Source of the DNA: JALZAQ01 sp038253885
GTDB lineage: Bacteria; Gemmatimonadota; Gemmatimonadetes; Gemmatimonadales; Gemmatimonadaceae
DNA: 17,280 nucleotides
Reading direction: 5' to 3'
NCBI GenBank assembly: GCA_038253885.1
Contig: JBBSGP010000053.1
Span: forward strand, 1-17,280
A program made the position numbers and the translations under genes. Shown here one piece after another: positions 1 to 7,088 of this stretch (the first letter of the stretch is position 1; the number at the start of each line of letters is the position of its first letter). The notes below the pieces were generated by a model, which ran no database searches, was not told where the DNA came from, and saw nothing but the letters and a program-made list of their open reading frames with translations.

Positions 1-1229
1 GACAAAGATCAGCGGAAAGCTCGCCCGCGGGACGTCGATCGGACTGCTGCAGGCCGAGACGGGGCGGGTCGTTGGAAACGTGGCCGGTGAGCAGATCTTC
101 GGGCGCTGGACGCCGGCCGGTGACAGAGGCGACAGCACCTTTGTCGTGGATCGTCGTGTGCCGATCCGCTATCGCGATGAGCTCGAGCCGAGGGCGCACT
201 ACACCGTCGGACGGCTCGAACAGGACTTCCGCGGAGGACGGTCATCCATCGGCTTCATCGCCACCGAGGTGCTGCGGGATCTCGATTCGCCGCGACTGGA
301 TTCGACCTTCCGGCGGGAAGCGCGAGCCGCCGGTATCGATTGGCAGAACCGATGGTCGGACAACCGATTTCGCTTCACCGGCACGGCCGTGTGGAGTCTC
401 ATCCGGGGCAGTCCGTTCGCCATCACGTCCGCGCAGCGCTCGAGTGCGCGCTACTACCAGAGGCCGGACCAATCCTATCTGCACGTGGATAGCGGATCCA
501 CATCGCTCACCGGGGGCACGGCCAACGCCAAGCTGCGCTTTGACGGAAAGAGTGGCTTCGGCTTCTCCCTCGGCGGCAGCCTGGTGTCACCCGGGTACGA
601 GCTGAACGACATCGGCTACCTCACCCAAGCGAACCAGCGAACCCTGCTCGTCAGCGGGAGCTGGTCGATGCCGAAACCGACCGCGCGGCTCCGTAGTGTG
701 GCCACGGAGGTCGTCGGGCTGGCGGGATGGAATGGCGGAGGCGAGCAGCTGTCTCGCACCGCGAACATCAATCTTGTGGCCTTACTGCAGAACAACTGGG
801 GAGCATTCGCCAGCGTCGGGGGCCGCCTGCGGGGATTGAGTGGGCAGGCGACACGGGGAGGTCCCGCGATCGTGAGCAGCGCCGCCCGATCCGCGAACGG
901 CTCGCTGTTCACCGATTCCCGTCGAGCGCTCAGCGGATCGGTGTCCGGATTCTACTTCCGCACGCAATTCGGCACCTACAGCAACGGCGGCAACGCGTCG
1001 TTGACCTGGCGTCCGCTGCCGAACGCCCAGCTGAGCGTGTTGCCGAGTTATACCGCCACGCGCGAGATGGCGTATCTGGTGGCCGCGGCGCCCGACTCGA
1101 TCGCACTGGCCACGTACGGCACTCGCTACGTGTTCGGAGCCCTGCGTCAGACGACGCTCTCGATCGCTGTTCGCGCTGCCACCAGAGAACGTCTTGTTGC
1201 TGAAGGCGAACTACTGGCTGAGTCGCTGA
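1..1229 (+). pseudogene. DUF5916-type outer-membrane beta-barrel protein, 3' part, internal deletion/frameshift
   Basis: The reading frame is open from base 2, so the gene starts left of the window; the ATG at 80 is internal. The translation matches my recollection of the C-terminal barrel of DUF5916 proteins (often with an N-terminal carbohydrate-binding-9-like domain): ETGRVVGNVAGEQIFG, YTVGRLEQDFRGGRSSIGFI, QRSSARYYQRPDQSYL and TRYVFGALRQTTLSIAVR. Family members then continue for roughly a hundred residues before ending in a conserved motif. Here the frame breaks at about 1165-1175. The expected end, SLFALPPENVLLLKANYWLS plus R and a TGA at 1227-1229, is present in another frame, whereas the original frame runs on as unrelated sequence to 1336. 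The likely cause is an out-of-frame deletion at GTTCGC (1169-1174), which codes VR in the first frame and part of LFA in the second. Probably non-functional. The family call is firm; the size of the loss is from memory. Confidence 0.72.
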
Positions 1230-1232
1230 CGC

Positions 1233-1264
1233 GTGAGCGAGAGCGATCTCGCGATCGCGCTCAC
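1233..1264. terminator. Hairpin between convergent genes
   Basis: GTGAGCG (1233-1239) pairs with CGCTCAC (1258-1264), and an inner CGATC (1244-1248) pairs with GATCG (1253-1257). The right arm is continuous for 12 bases and the left arm has a 4-base bulge. It lies between the native stop of the DUF5916 gene and the TauE stop, which it overlaps, so it could end transcription from both sides. There is no T-run, so intrinsic termination is uncertain. Confidence 0.4.
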
Positions 1265-2175
1265 GGAGCGACGTTCGCGGAATCGGGAGGACTGGCGGTC
1301 GCGCGCGCCGCGCGTAGCAGGCTCACCGCGGTGTAGAGAACGACCACCACCACCAGATAGCGCATTGCGCCCAGAGGCAGTGACTTGACGACGAAGGCCG
1401 CGACGAGCACGGCGGGGATGCCTCCGATCAGGAGCCCGAGGGATGCGCCGCGATCGTAGCGTTCGGCGCGAATGAATCGCACGCTCGCCACCGGCATCAG
1501 GAAGGCGCACGATCCCATCATGATCGGGAAGGCCGTCGTCGGGCTCATGCCGAGCACGCTGATGAGGATCATGCACGGCGCGTAGAGGCCGATGCCGAGC
1601 GTCATCAGCGCCCCGAGAAAGAAGTTGCCGGCAACGGCGACAGCGAGCTTCGCGGCGCCGAGCCCCAGCACCGTGCCGCCACCCGGCACGAGCCCGAGCT
1701 GGGAGAGCAGCATGATCGCGGCCGCCACGATCAGGGCGATGCCCATCCCGACCTGAACCCGGCGCCGCGGCCAGCCCGCAACGACGCCGGCTCCGAGCCA
1801 AGCGCCCGTGATCGCCGCACCGATCATGAGGATGAGCGTGCGGCTCTCCACCGGCACGATCCGCGTGAAGATGAAAGCCTGGACCACCGTCGGCAGTGTG
1901 TGACCAACGTTGAGCGTTCCCGGAATCCACTCGTCGCGCACGAGCCGCCAGTGGCGGAGGATGCTGGTTGTCGGTGCAAAGGAGCCGATCCCGAGCGTAT
2001 CGAAGAAGTTCGTGACCGCGCCCGTGACCAGAGCGGGCACGGTGGGGCCGGCTGGCTCGCCCGCGCGTGCGCGCGCCCGCCGGAGTGCCGCCAGCAGAAT
2101 GGCAAGATACCCCAGAGCGATGACTCCGAGGGTGACGAGCAGCAATACCTTCGCGTCCCAGAACGCACTGGTCAC
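1261..2175 (-). CDS. TauE/SafE-family membrane permease (sulfite/anion exporter type)
   Basis: A 304-residue polytopic inner-membrane protein of the TauE/SafE family, whose members move sulfur-containing or other small anions; the substrate here cannot be inferred. Hydrophobic segments lie at about residues 9-31, 92-108, 113-135, 142-164, 170-208, 213-232, 246-264 and 270-287. The internal duplication typical of the family shows in related segments: TNFFDTLGIGSFAPTTSIL near residue 55, and GNFFLGALMTLGIGLYAP near 183 followed by SVLGMSPTTAFP. The start is the GTG at 2175, which overlaps the TGA of the upstream ferric-reductase-like gene as GTGA, so the two are probably translationally coupled. 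The open frame extends much further upstream, but there it only shadows the neighbouring gene. The stop lies in a hairpin shared with the convergent gene. Confidence 0.85.
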   Translation of the reverse strand: MTSAFWDAKVLLLVTLGVIALGYLAILLAALRRARARAGEPAGPTVPALVTGAVTNFFDTLGIGSFAPTTSILRHWRLVRDEWIPGTLNVGHTLPTVVQAFIFTRIVPVESRTLILMIGAAITGAWLGAGVVAGWPRRRVQVGMGIALIVAAAIMLLSQLGLVPGGGTVLGLGAAKLAVAVAGNFFLGALMTLGIGLYAPCMILISVLGMSPTTAFPIMMGSCAFLMPVASVRFIRAERYDRGASLGLLIGGIPAVLVAAFVVKSLPLGAMRYLVVVVVLYTAVSLLRAARATASPPDSANVAP

Positions 2176-2870
2176 GGGAGGGGACCGTCCCGGTTGGCGA
2201 TTGCCAGGCGACGACGCCTGTACCCGACGAGCTGCAGCGCGATGATGGCAGCCGACAGTGCGGCGAAGAGAGCCACGAAGGGCGGCGCGCGCTTCTCGAT
2301 CAGCTGGAACGCCGCGCCGTGGACGAGCACGAGCGCGAGGAACGCGTAGTTCCAGCGCTGGAGTGCCTTCCAGCGCGGCGTACCGAGCGCGCGCAGTGAA
2401 CGGTCGTTGGAGAGCGCGAGCAGCATGCAGGCGACGATCACGGCGACGAGTCCCAGATCGTTCGCCGCGCCGAACAGGTCCGTGCGGGGTACGAGGGTCC
2501 CGGCCGAGGCCGTCCGCTCCCGAAAGAAGTACAGGTAGCGGTGCTTCATGTGCACCTGCCAGCCGACCAGGAAATGCGCGACCGCGATGACTCCTGCCCA
2601 CATCCCGATGTCGCGCCGGAGATCGGTGGAGACGGGGTTCGGGCGACGCCGCACGACATTGAGCGGACCCGTCATCAGGGTGACTCCGAGGAGGGCGAGC
2701 CCGACGTAGGCCGTCGCCATGCTCCAACGAAACCACTCGCCCTTCGACCGCGTGATCGCGTGAACCGCAACGAGTGCCAGCGTGGTCCCGACCGCCAACG
2801 GGAGATGATGGCGTATCAGCCGCCGCCGCGTGCGCGGCGAGAGAAGTGGGGATCCATCGAGACGGGACAT
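2172..2870 (-). CDS. Ferric-reductase-like transmembrane heme protein
   Basis: A 232-residue protein with about six hydrophobic segments (near 24-40, 51-69, 88-108, 137-155, 172-190 and 198-216), resembling the ferric reductase-like transmembrane domain (NOX/FRE/YedZ-MsrQ group), which carries b-type heme across the inner membrane. Candidate heme ligands are H99, H107 and H110 in AHFLVGWQVHMKHRYLYFF, and H184 in LVHGAAF. The stretch RALGTPRWKALQRWNYAFL resembles the conserved loop before the second histidine helix in this fold. No flavin or NAD domain follows, so it would be the membrane half only, as in MsrQ. I chose the ATG at 2870 because the protein turns hydrophobic soon after it; the frame is open to 3065, but that upstream part is low-complexity and runs into the divergent promoter region. 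No clear Shine-Dalgarno is seen. Its stop overlaps the permease start. Confidence 0.72.
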   Translation of the reverse strand: MSRLDGSPLLSPRTRRRLIRHHLPLAVGTTLALVAVHAITRSKGEWFRWSMATAYVGLALLGVTLMTGPLNVVRRRPNPVSTDLRRDIGMWAGVIAVAHFLVGWQVHMKHRYLYFFRERTASAGTLVPRTDLFGAANDLGLVAVIVACMLLALSNDRSLRALGTPRWKALQRWNYAFLALVLVHGAAFQLIEKRAPPFVALFAALSAAIIALQLVGYRRRRLAIANRDGPLP

Positions 2871-3038
2871 TCGTGCGCGCGGAGAGGTGGGCGGCGGGGA
2901 GCGGAATCCGGTCAGTGATATAGCGCGAGCGGAGCACGGCAGCGAGCGTGGTGTGCTGTTGACAGCCGACCCGGTGGCGCCGAAGATGGTGCGTCGGTCA
3001 CACCCGAGATTTCCCCCACCCCCACGCCAGGAGGCTTC
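2871..3038. promoter_or_regulatory. Divergent intergenic region with a consensus -35 for the cupredoxin gene
   Basis: This 168-bp region separates the minus-strand redox/permease pair from the plus-strand lipoprotein gene. On the plus strand it holds a perfect TTGACA (2959-2964), inside the imperfect palindrome GCTGTTGACAGC (2955-2966), which could be a regulator site. At 17 bp downstream the -10 hexamer GAAGAT (2982-2987) is weak. A strong AGGAGG stands six bases before the ATG at 3039. On the minus strand TATATC near 2919-2924 is the only A+T-rich -10 candidate and lacks a good -35. Confidence 0.4.
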
Positions 3039-3926
3039 ATGCGACGGAGTCATGGCTCGGTTCATCTGGTTGTCACCGCTCTGATCGTCGCCGCGTGCGG
3101 CCCCAAGGATCAGGGAGCTGCGAAGCCCGATTCGAGCGCGACTCCGTCAGCGGCGGCCACGCCCAACTCGGTGGTGGTTCACGCGAAGGACTTCGGCTTC
3201 GATGCGCCGAATGAGATAGCGGCCGGCATGACGACGTTCCGGTTGGTGAACGACGGATCGACGTTCCATCACATGCAGATCCTGCGGCTGGACAGCGGGA
3301 AGAGCGTGGCCGACCTGCAGCAGGCATTCAAGAAACCCGGACCGCCACCGCATTGGATGGTGATGGTGGGAGGGCCCGCGGCTCCCGATCCGAAGGGTGA
3401 GGCCAATGCCACCGTCGATCTGAAGGCCGGAAATTACGCTCTCGTGTGTTTCGTGAATGTGCCGGGCGGCGTGCCGCACGTCGCCAAGGGAATGATCCAT
3501 CCACTCACCGTCACGGCGGCCACGGCGGCCAGCGCGCCTTCTCCGAAGACCGATCTGGTGGTGACACTCGCCGACTACAGCTTCACCCTCTCCACGCCAC
3601 TCACGGCCGGAACGCACACCTTCGAGGTCCGGAATACGGGTCCGCAGCCGCACGAGTTCCAGATCATTCAGATCGCCGCTGGCAAGACGAGCAAGGACGT
3701 GATGGATCAGATAGCCAAAGAGATGAATCCGAAGGTGACCAAGCTGGCGGCGACGCAGCCTGGTCGGGCAGTGGGCGGAGTGGCCGGCATCATGCCCGGA
3801 ACACCGGCCTACTTCACGGCCGATCTCCCAGCCGGCGACTATCTGCTGATCTGCTTCATTCCCGACGGCAAGGATGGGAAACCCCACTTCGCGCACGGGA
3901 TGATGCAGACGGTGAAGGTGACCTGA
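3039..3926 (+). CDS. Tandem cupredoxin-like lipoprotein
   Basis: A 295-residue lipoprotein. The N-terminus has a lipobox, VAAC, with C20 as the predicted lipidated residue, then a linker rich in A, S, T and P to about residue 43. Two homologous plastocyanin/azurin-like domains follow (about 44-160 and 170-295). Each has the ligand order of a type 1 copper site: domain 1 H77 or H78, C137, H147 and M152; domain 2 H205, C272, H283 and M288. The Cys-to-His spacing (9 and 10 residues) is longer than the few residues usual in plastocyanin or azurin. Both repeats contain a (G/H)-x-h-x-F-x-(h)-x-N-x-G strand and a GxY/DYxLxCF strand. The start is set by AGGAGG six bases upstream. It diverges from the ferric-reductase/TauE pair, suggesting a shared envelope redox or copper role (inference). 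Copper binding is predicted, not shown. Confidence 0.75.
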   Translation: MRRSHGSVHLVVTALIVAACGPKDQGAAKPDSSATPSAAATPNSVVVHAKDFGFDAPNEIAAGMTTFRLVNDGSTFHHMQILRLDSGKSVADLQQAFKKPGPPPHWMVMVGGPAAPDPKGEANATVDLKAGNYALVCFVNVPGGVPHVAKGMIHPLTVTAATAASAPSPKTDLVVTLADYSFTLSTPLTAGTHTFEVRNTGPQPHEFQIIQIAAGKTSKDVMDQIAKEMNPKVTKLAATQPGRAVGGVAGIMPGTPAYFTADLPAGDYLLICFIPDGKDGKPHFAHGMMQTVKVT

Positions 3927-3938
3927 CCCTGCCGCCTG

Positions 3939-4004
3939 CTACCGGCTCTCGTATCCTCCGATCACGGGGATGATCTCGCCGGTCAAGTAGCTCGAGCAGG
4001 CGAC
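3939..4004 (-). pseudogene. 3' scrap of a short-chain dehydrogenase/reductase gene
   Basis: Read on the minus strand, the last 21 codons before a TAG at 3939-3941 encode SSYLTGEIIPVIGGYESR preceded by VAC. This matches the near-invariant C-terminal strand of SDR dehydrogenases (typically ASYVTGxxxxVDGGY). Nothing upstream in this frame resembles the rest of an SDR: beyond 4004 the DNA belongs to the small basic protein read in another frame. It is best read as the tail of a deleted SDR gene, left 12 bp after the stop of the cupredoxin gene on the opposite strand. Confidence 0.6.
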
Positions 4005-4156
4005 TCGTGGCCTTTCTTGCGCGCGTCGGCGCGATCGACGCCCCGTTGGATGTCGCGGTACTCCCGAGCGACGGGGCTGCCTTTCGCGCCGGAGCGGGCG
4101 CCGGATTTTTTCTTCGCCTTCGATGATCCGGCGCCCCGGGACTGCTTCTGTGACAT
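3983..4156 (-). CDS. Small highly basic hypothetical protein
   Basis: Encodes 57 residues beginning MSQKQSRGAG. About the first 30 residues are a Lys/Arg/Ser/Gly/Ala-rich, probably disordered tail with a KAKKK run. A short charged, likely helical stretch follows (REYRDIQRGVDRADARKKG). I chose the ATG at 4156 because GGGAGG lies three bases upstream; the open frame extends to 4264 but has no such signal there. It lies 17 bp downstream of the gp19-like gene on the same strand, so the two may be co-transcribed. The last few residues (ESPARAT) are read from the SDR scrap in another frame, so the natural C-terminus may have been replaced at that junction. A nucleic-acid-binding role is possible from composition only; I do not recognise a family. 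Confidence 0.5.
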   Translation of the reverse strand: MSQKQSRGAGSSKAKKKSGARSGAKGSPVAREYRDIQRGVDRADARKKGHESPARAT

Positions 4157-4173
4157 GACCTCCCTCGCGACCG

Positions 4174-5193
4174 CTAGTTTCGGCCGACCTTCGTTGGCGC
4201 GCCTGCTGGCGCGGGTGGCTTGGAGGTGTCGAGGCTGGCGCGCTTCCCTGGCGTCACGGTCCACTGCTCGACGTAGAGCTCGGCCTCGTCGCGAGCGATG
4301 TTGTCGCTCCCGGCGGGGGTGGCGACGCGTCGAACCGCGACGATGCCGACGCCGCTTGCCGTCAGCGTGAGCAGAGGCTCACTCAGATTGGGAGTCATGA
4401 TCTCCAGCATCAGAGTCTTCTCCTTCTCCTGGCCGTTGTTGCCCTTGACGACGAAATCCTCGAGCCAGTCGGTGAAATCCTTCGACGTCGACGATGCGAC
4501 CGTGAGCTTGATATTCGGTATGGTGAGGCGAGCCGCCTCCTTCTGATCGCGCATCTCACCCACGGTATTCGCGACGACCGAGCGGCGAAGAGTGAAGGAC
4601 TCGACCTTGGACACCTTGGTTGTGTTGAGATTGTCGATCTTGACGCGGAAGTTGGAGACGAGGCACGTCTTGAGCCTTGCCGTTACCACATCGGGCTTCG
4701 TCGTGCTTCCCGAGCCAAGCGCAGTCCGGGTGTACTCCGGCGTGAGCTCGATATCGAAGTGGCACGCGTCCTTGCCTCCAGCATCCAGCTCGGGAATCGT
4801 CACGGCGGTCACCAGCGTTTGGAAGAAATTCAGCCGGCTGACCTCCTTGTAGTCGAAGTCCGTCGAGATGACCGCGCCGTTGAGGCGCTTGAGCTTGTTG
4901 TCGAGCAGCATCTGCAAGGCAGTCGCCGCGAGCTCGGGGCTTGCCTCAAGGACGATCGGCTCGTACTTCACTCCGCCGATATGCTTACGGGTGATGTTGT
5001 CCGGGCCCACCTTCTCGGTCACCACGTCCGACGTGGGGTTGCCGCCCGCTACGGAAGAGAGCCACCCCTCATTCTTTCCGTCCAGCTCGAGGGCATACTT
5101 CCCGGCAACATAGCCACGCTTCGTGAGCTGGGCAGGCAGGACGGCCGCGGCAAGGAGCGACAACGACAGGGCGGATACGAATCGGTTGAGCAT
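4174..5193 (-). CDS. T4 gp19-like (tail-tube-related) protein with a signal peptide
   Basis: A 339-residue protein. Residues 1-21 (MLNRFVSALSLSLLAAAVLP, then A) form a convincing signal peptide. Residues 28-155 resemble the T4 gp19/tail-tube family (Phage_T4_gp19): YALELDGKNEGWLSSVAGG, VTEKVGPDNITRKHIGG, VKYEPIVLE, then FDYKEVSRLNFF and ITELDAGGKDA-like spacing before the closing strand FDIELTPEYTR. Residues 173-312 look like a diverged second copy, with DFTDWLEDFVVKGNN and LTLTASGVGIVAV. The tail is Pro/Ala-rich. The start at 5193 has GGAG seven bases upstream; the frame is open to 5418 but shadows the promoter region. A Sec signal on a tail-tube-like fold is unusual, because phage, pyocin and extracellular contractile tube proteins assemble in the cytoplasm. 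No sheath, baseplate or AAA gene of a contractile system is nearby. Function unknown. Confidence 0.62.
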   Translation of the reverse strand: MLNRFVSALSLSLLAAAVLPAQLTKRGYVAGKYALELDGKNEGWLSSVAGGNPTSDVVTEKVGPDNITRKHIGGVKYEPIVLEASPELAATALQMLLDNKLKRLNGAVISTDFDYKEVSRLNFFQTLVTAVTIPELDAGGKDACHFDIELTPEYTRTALGSGSTTKPDVVTARLKTCLVSNFRVKIDNLNTTKVSKVESFTLRRSVVANTVGEMRDQKEAARLTIPNIKLTVASSTSKDFTDWLEDFVVKGNNGQEKEKTLMLEIMTPNLSEPLLTLTASGVGIVAVRRVATPAGSDNIARDEAELYVEQWTVTPGKRASLDTSKPPAPAGAPTKVGRN

Positions 5194-5297
5194 GGTGTCT
5201 CCAATCGGTGGGGGGATGTCGCGGTTCTCAGCTCTCTGTCTTGGGTGAACGTCAGGTCGGGCGCTGCCACCATCCGCGCCACGAGGCATCGCTCCCT

Positions 5298-5326
5298 TTA
5301 ATAGAACGGCAACCCGCTGGTTGCAA
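5298..5326 (-). promoter_or_regulatory. Candidate sigma-70-type promoter of the gp19-like gene
   Basis: On the minus strand TTGCAA (5321-5326) and TATTAA (5298-5303) are separated by exactly 17 bp. Each hexamer matches the consensus at four of six positions. The site stands out as A+T-rich in a G+C-rich 268-bp divergent intergenic region, and would give a leader of about 95 bases before the ATG at 5193. Confidence 0.42.
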
Positions 5327-5461
5327 GCCGACTGCGCGCTGAGCCAACCCTCTCCGGCTTCACCCCGAGCCATACGATCGGCACGTCCCTTGCCCTGCCG
5401 GCACGCGGCGCCCAACATCTAACGGGGCGCGCCGCCTTACGTCCAATCCGGGAGCGACATC

Positions 5462-5722
5462 ATGTACATCCTCTGGTGGATCATCGTCGGCCTCATCGCC
5501 GGCCTCATTACCGGCAAGCTCATGAAGGGGTCCGGCTACGGCCCGGCCATGGATATCGTCATCGGCATCATCGGCGCCGTCGTGGGCGGATTCATCATGC
5601 GCACACTCGGCTTTGCCGACTCGGGCGGGATGATCTACACAATCATCGTCGCCGTCATTGGCGCCGTCATCCTGACCTTCGTCGTCCGCCTCCTCACCGG
5701 CGGACGTAAGCAGCAGCTCTAG
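5462..5722 (+). CDS. GlsB/YeaQ/YmgE-family stress-response membrane protein
   Basis: An 86-residue protein with three hydrophobic helices (about 4-22, 31-50 and 57-79), Gly-rich throughout, with the family signatures GLIAGLITGKLMKG, DIVIGIIGAVVGGFI and a final VVRLLTGGRK. It belongs to the transglycosylase-associated (Transgly_assoc) family, whose members are small inner-membrane proteins often induced by general or acid stress; their biochemical activity is not known. Full length for the family. The start is supported by GGGAG eight bases upstream. It is divergent from the gp19-like gene and followed by a strong hairpin, so it is probably monocistronic. Confidence 0.9.
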   Translation: MYILWWIIVGLIAGLITGKLMKGSGYGPAMDIVIGIIGAVVGGFIMRTLGFADSGGMIYTIIVAVIGAVILTFVVRLLTGGRKQQL

Positions 5723-5735
5723 ACAGCGGCTCTTC

Positions 5736-5765
5736 CGGGTGGCGATCGCGATCGGTCGCCACCCG
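5736..5765 (+). terminator. Strong hairpin after the GlsB-type gene
   Basis: CGGGTGGCGATCG (5736-5748), loop CGAT, CGGTCGCCACCCG (5753-5765). This is a 13-bp stem with one T-G wobble and a 4-base loop, 14 bases after the TAG. No T-run follows (next bases ATCGCGGCGG), so it may be a pausing, 3'-end-protecting or Rho-dependent structure rather than a classical intrinsic terminator. Confidence 0.55.
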
Positions 5766-5845
5766 ATCGCGGCGGCCCGGGCGATCGGCGCTGCTCCCCA
5801 GCCCGAGGCGCCCGCGGTAGCCGCGTTCTCCTTCGGGCAACAGAC

Positions 5846-7027
5846 ATGATCATGCTGCCCGTTGACGAGCACTACATCTCCGGCACGCTGGCCGGTCTGG
5901 TTCGGATCAACTCCATCAATCCGGCGTTCGCTCGCGCGGGGGAACCAAGCGACGAGAGCCAGATCGCACGGCATGTCGGCTCGCTCCTCCAGGAGTTGGG
6001 CTGCGAGGTGACGTACCACGAGCCGCTCCCCGGCCGAGTGAGCGTCACCGGCCGGCTGGCCGGCACCGGCGGAGGGCGATCGCTCCTGATCTATGCCCAC
6101 ATGGACACCGTCGGCGTGGAGGGGATGACGAGCGACCCTTTCGAGGGCTCGATCCGCGACGGCAAGCTGTACGGGCGCGGTGCGTACGACATGAAGTGCG
6201 GGCTCGCGGCGGCGCTCGGCGCGGTGAAGGCGCTGCGCGACGGCGGCGTTCGTCTCGCTGGGGATGTCGTCGTGTGCGGGGTCGCCGATGAGGAGACGGA
6301 GAGCATCGGCATGCAGGACGTGCTCACGCGCGTGCGCACCGATGGGGCGATCGTCACCGAGCCGACCGAGCTGCAGCTCTGCATCGCCCACAAAGGCTTC
6401 TGTTGGATCGAAGTCGAGACGCTCGGGCGCGCCGCCCACGGCAGCCGGTACGAGGACGGGATCGACGCGAACATGCATATGGGCAGATTTCTCGCCGCGC
6501 TCGGAGGGCTCGAGCAACGGCTGCGACAGTCTCCACAGCATCGGCTCGTCGGGCCGCCGTCGTTGCACGCCGCGGTGCTGCACGGGGGCACGGGGACGAG
6601 CACCTACGCCGCGCGCTGCCGGCTCGAGATCGAGCGACGCACAATTCCCGGCGAATCGCCGGAGCACGCCATGGCCCAGATCGGCGAGCTGCTCGCGAGC
6701 TTGGCGCGGCAGGACACGGCGTTCAACGGCCGGCACCAGCTACTTCTGTCGAGAGAGGCATTCGAGGTCGCGCGCGATGCACCGGTGTCGAAAGCGGTGT
6801 TGGCGGCGGCGACGGAGGAGTTGGGCCACGCTCCGGCGATCGTCGGTGTCGCGTACTGGATGGACGCCGCCCTGCTGGCGGCAGCCGGGATCGAGACGGT
6901 GGTGATCGGCGCCACTGGGACCGGCGCTCACGCGGCGGAGGAATGGGTGGACCTGGCATCCACAGTCTCCGTGGCTCGCATCCTCGCGAGCTCGGCCATG
7001 CGATATTGCGGGTCCCAGGTCACCTAG
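5846..7027 (+). CDS. M20-family metallopeptidase/deacylase (ArgE/DapE/CPG2-like)
   Basis: A 393-residue cytosolic zinc-dependent amidohydrolase of the M20 family (acetylornithine deacetylase, succinyl-diaminopimelate desuccinylase and carboxypeptidase G2 group). The metal and catalytic residues are in order: H85 and D87 in YAHMDTV, D115 in GRGAYDMKCG, the acid pair E149/E150 in VADEETES, E172 in VTEPTE, and H362 in TGTGAHAAEEWV. H198 in GRAAHGS sits in the lid/dimerisation domain (about 184-300). Length is normal. No Arg- or Lys-biosynthesis gene is adjacent, so the substrate stays open and I assign no gene symbol. The ATG at 5846 lacks a clear Shine-Dalgarno; the ATG at 5852 is an alternative. 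PadR follows 60 bp downstream on the same strand. Confidence 0.88.
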   Translation: MIMLPVDEHYISGTLAGLVRINSINPAFARAGEPSDESQIARHVGSLLQELGCEVTYHEPLPGRVSVTGRLAGTGGGRSLLIYAHMDTVGVEGMTSDPFEGSIRDGKLYGRGAYDMKCGLAAALGAVKALRDGGVRLAGDVVVCGVADEETESIGMQDVLTRVRTDGAIVTEPTELQLCIAHKGFCWIEVETLGRAAHGSRYEDGIDANMHMGRFLAALGGLEQRLRQSPQHRLVGPPSLHAAVLHGGTGTSTYAARCRLEIERRTIPGESPEHAMAQIGELLASLARQDTAFNGRHQLLLSREAFEVARDAPVSKAVLAAATEELGHAPAIVGVAYWMDAALLAAAGIETVVIGATGTGAHAAEEWVDLASTVSVARILASSAMRYCGSQVT

Positions 7028-7049
7028 GCGGCAGAGCGCGCGGGGTGCG

Positions 7050-7088
7050 TTGCGTCTAGTCTGATTCATAGTAATCTTGTCTGGACTA
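7050..7088 (+). promoter_or_regulatory. A+T-rich imperfect palindrome just before padR-like start
   Basis: GATTCATAGTAATC (7063-7076) is an imperfect palindrome with GATT/AATC arms and a symmetric central TA, directly before the PadR ATG at 7088. A TAGTC (7057-7061)/GACTA (7084-7088) inverted pair flanks it with a slightly different centre. No Shine-Dalgarno precedes the ATG, so a very short leader is possible. TTGCGT (7050-7055) with TAATCT (7072-7077) at 16 bp is a weak promoter candidate. PadR proteins often bind palindromes at their own promoters; autoregulation is inferred. Confidence 0.35.

Noticed and set aside
1261..2937. A single 558-codon minus-strand frame covering the TauE gene and the DNA upstream
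   Set aside because: Only its last 304 codons are TauE/SafE. The upstream half is a low-complexity shadow of the ferric-reductase-like gene in another frame, which has membrane helices and ends in a GTGA overlap.
3147..3896. A 249-codon minus-strand frame opposite the cupredoxin gene
   Set aside because: His/Arg-rich antisense shadow of a plus-strand gene with a lipobox, repeats and a strong ribosome site.
5360..6736. A 458-codon minus-strand frame opposite the M20 peptidase
   Set aside because: Rich in Asp, Glu, Arg and His with no fold signal; the opposite strand encodes complete M20 catalytic motifs and the GlsB family. Shadow of high G+C.
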